This document shows, piece by piece, positions 63,274 to 64,000 of a stretch of 64,000 nt of DNA (within the stretch, counting starts at the first letter, position 1; every line of letters starts with the position of its first letter). The stretch lies in NCBI GenBank assembly GCA_020161575.1, contig JAIUNR010000001.1:434001-498000 (forward strand), read 5' to 3'. The translations under genes were made by a program, and so were the position numbers. Source of the DNA: Pseudomonadota bacterium. GTDB lineage: Bacteria; Pseudomonadota; Alphaproteobacteria; Rhizobiales; Beijerinckiaceae. The notes under the pieces were generated by a model. The model was not told the origin of the DNA. It saw only the letters and a list, made by a program, of their open reading frames with translations, and searched no databases.

Positions 63274-63377
63274 GGCGAATTCCTTTCATGGACGCGCGAG
63301 GGCGGCCGGAGAACGGCTCCGCTGCCTCGACGCAAGATCAAACGGGTACTGGAACGCAAACCGGGCAACGGCCCGTA

Positions 63378-64000
63378 TCAGATCGGCTCGCCAAGCTTCT
63401 GGATGGCGGTGCGACGGGTCTCGTCTGTCCGCGCCATCATGTTGGCGATATTCTGGTATTGCCGCGTGACCTCGATCATGCGGCTCATCTCGACCACCGG
63501 GCTCACATTCGAGCGCTCGACAAAGCCGGCCTGCACGCGCGCCTGAAGCGCGGGCTCGCCGGGATTGTTGGCGGTGAAAAGGTTGGCGCCGGCATTCTGG
63601 AGAACCTGCGGGCTCTGGAAGCGCACCATGCGCAACTTGCCGCGCGTGCCGTTGGAGGAGGAGACGGTGCCGTCACTCGCGATGCGGATATCGCGCTCCT
63701 CGCTGCCGAAGGCAAACGCGCCCTGCTCGCCGATCATCGCGTGCCCGTCGGAATTGACGAGATCGCCGCGGGCATTGAGCATCAGCGCGCCGTTTCGCGT
63801 ATAGCGCTCGCCATTCGCGGTCTGGACCACGAAGAAGGCATCGCCGTTGATCGCGATATCCATCGGGTTCTGCGTCGGCTCGAGCTTTCCGATCGAGGCG
63901 TCGAGCGGCGTGCCGCGATCGACGACGAAGGAAACGCGGCGATCCTGCCCACGCTTGAAAGTATCGTCAGATGCGACAGGCATCTGGAATTCGCGACTGT
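63378..64000 (-). CDS. flgF: Flagellar basal-body rod protein FlgF, partial (N-terminus beyond window)
   Basis: The visible part covers about 206 C-terminal codons. It contains the FlgF-type segment PMDIAINGDAFFVVQTANGERY and ends with the rod/hook helix MIEVTRQYQNIANMMARTD. The frame continues past the right edge; an internal ATG at 63983 is not the true start, because the conserved N-terminal rod motif is missing from what is visible. FlgF forms the proximal rod. It heads the visible flgF-flgG-flgA-flgH unit. Confidence 0.9.
   Translation of the reverse strand, partial: SREFQMPVASDDTFKRGQDRRVSFVVDRGTPLDASIGKLEPTQNPMDIAINGDAFFVVQTANGERYTRNGALMLNARGDLVNSDGHAMIGEQGAFAFGSEERDIRIASDGTVSSSNGTRGKLRMVRFQSPQVLQNAGANLFTANNPGEPALQARVQAGFVERSNVSPVVEMSRMIEVTRQYQNIANMMARTDETRRTAIQKLGEPI

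Noticed and set aside
61490..63289. FlgA read as a 599-residue protein
   Set aside because: The upstream 274 codons are the flgG gene in another frame. The signal peptide and ribosome site at 62467 define the real FlgA start.
1..64000. CRISPR arrays, tRNA or rRNA genes, insertion sequences
   Set aside because: No regularly spaced repeats, no tRNA-like cloverleaf with a GGTTCGA-type arm, and no transposase or integrase frame was found on either strand.

Overview
This is a high-GC chromosomal segment of an alphaproteobacterium, most likely of the order Hyphomicrobiales (Rhizobiales) or a close relative. The flagellar regulators FlaF, FlbT and FliX are confined to Alphaproteobacteria. The DksA with a degenerate zinc finger, the Hpt protein, the YcjX/YcjF pair and the CoA-acylating MmsA all fit the same group. 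The species cannot be named from sequence alone. No rRNA, tRNA, insertion sequence, prophage or CRISPR array was seen.

Layout. 0-9.7 kb is a housekeeping block: a coiled-coil membrane protein cut by the left edge, an Hpt phosphotransfer protein, a 2Fe-2S ferredoxin, a CcdA-like membrane protein, an MFS transporter, a universal stress protein, a small membrane protein, a SixA-type phosphatase, an FkbM methyltransferase and YcjX/YcjF. 9.8-17.3 kb is late flagellar: two tandem flgE-type hook genes, each behind a good sigma-54 promoter match, then flgK and flgL, and on the other strand flaF and flbT. 18.1-25.3 kb is a tightly overlapping seven-gene minus-strand operon: a TPR/GT41 O-glycosyltransferase, CDP-glucose synthesis (RfbF, RfbG), an RfbC-like epimerase, a C-methyltransferase, an NAD-dependent reductase/epimerase and a CmcI-type methyltransferase. 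It lies just downstream of two flagellin genes (25.5-29.0 kb), so I read it as a flagellin glycosylation locus. 29.2-33.1 kb holds FlaG-like, FlgN-like, FlgJ-like, FlgI, FliX and DksA genes.

33.2-52.6 kb is mixed signalling and metabolism: a CHASE2 adenylate cyclase, two LysR regulators, a nitronate monooxygenase-like enzyme, a GST, MmsA, two chemoreceptors, a TPP enzyme, an EamA exporter, a PfkB sugar kinase, a TctABC tricarboxylate transporter and a divergent TIM-barrel amidohydrolase. 52.9-60.5 kb is the most unusual part: a four-gene plus-strand operon with a D-Ala-D-Ala-ligase-like ATP-grasp enzyme, an 800-residue protein fusing two extracytoplasmic sensor-like domains to an MFS transporter, an orphan ABC_sub_bind periplasmic protein, and a GAF-PAS-PAS-GGDEF-EAL protein. 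I propose that it is an undescribed envelope-sensing system linked to c-di-GMP. 60.7-64.0 kb returns to flagellar genes (flgH, flgA, flgG, partial flgF).

Together the window encodes much of the flagellar rod, rings, hook, junction and filament, a probable filament-decorating sugar pathway, chemoreceptors, and both cAMP and c-di-GMP signalling proteins. About 27 kb of non-flagellar DNA separates dksA from flgH, which looks like an interruption of a once continuous flagellar block.
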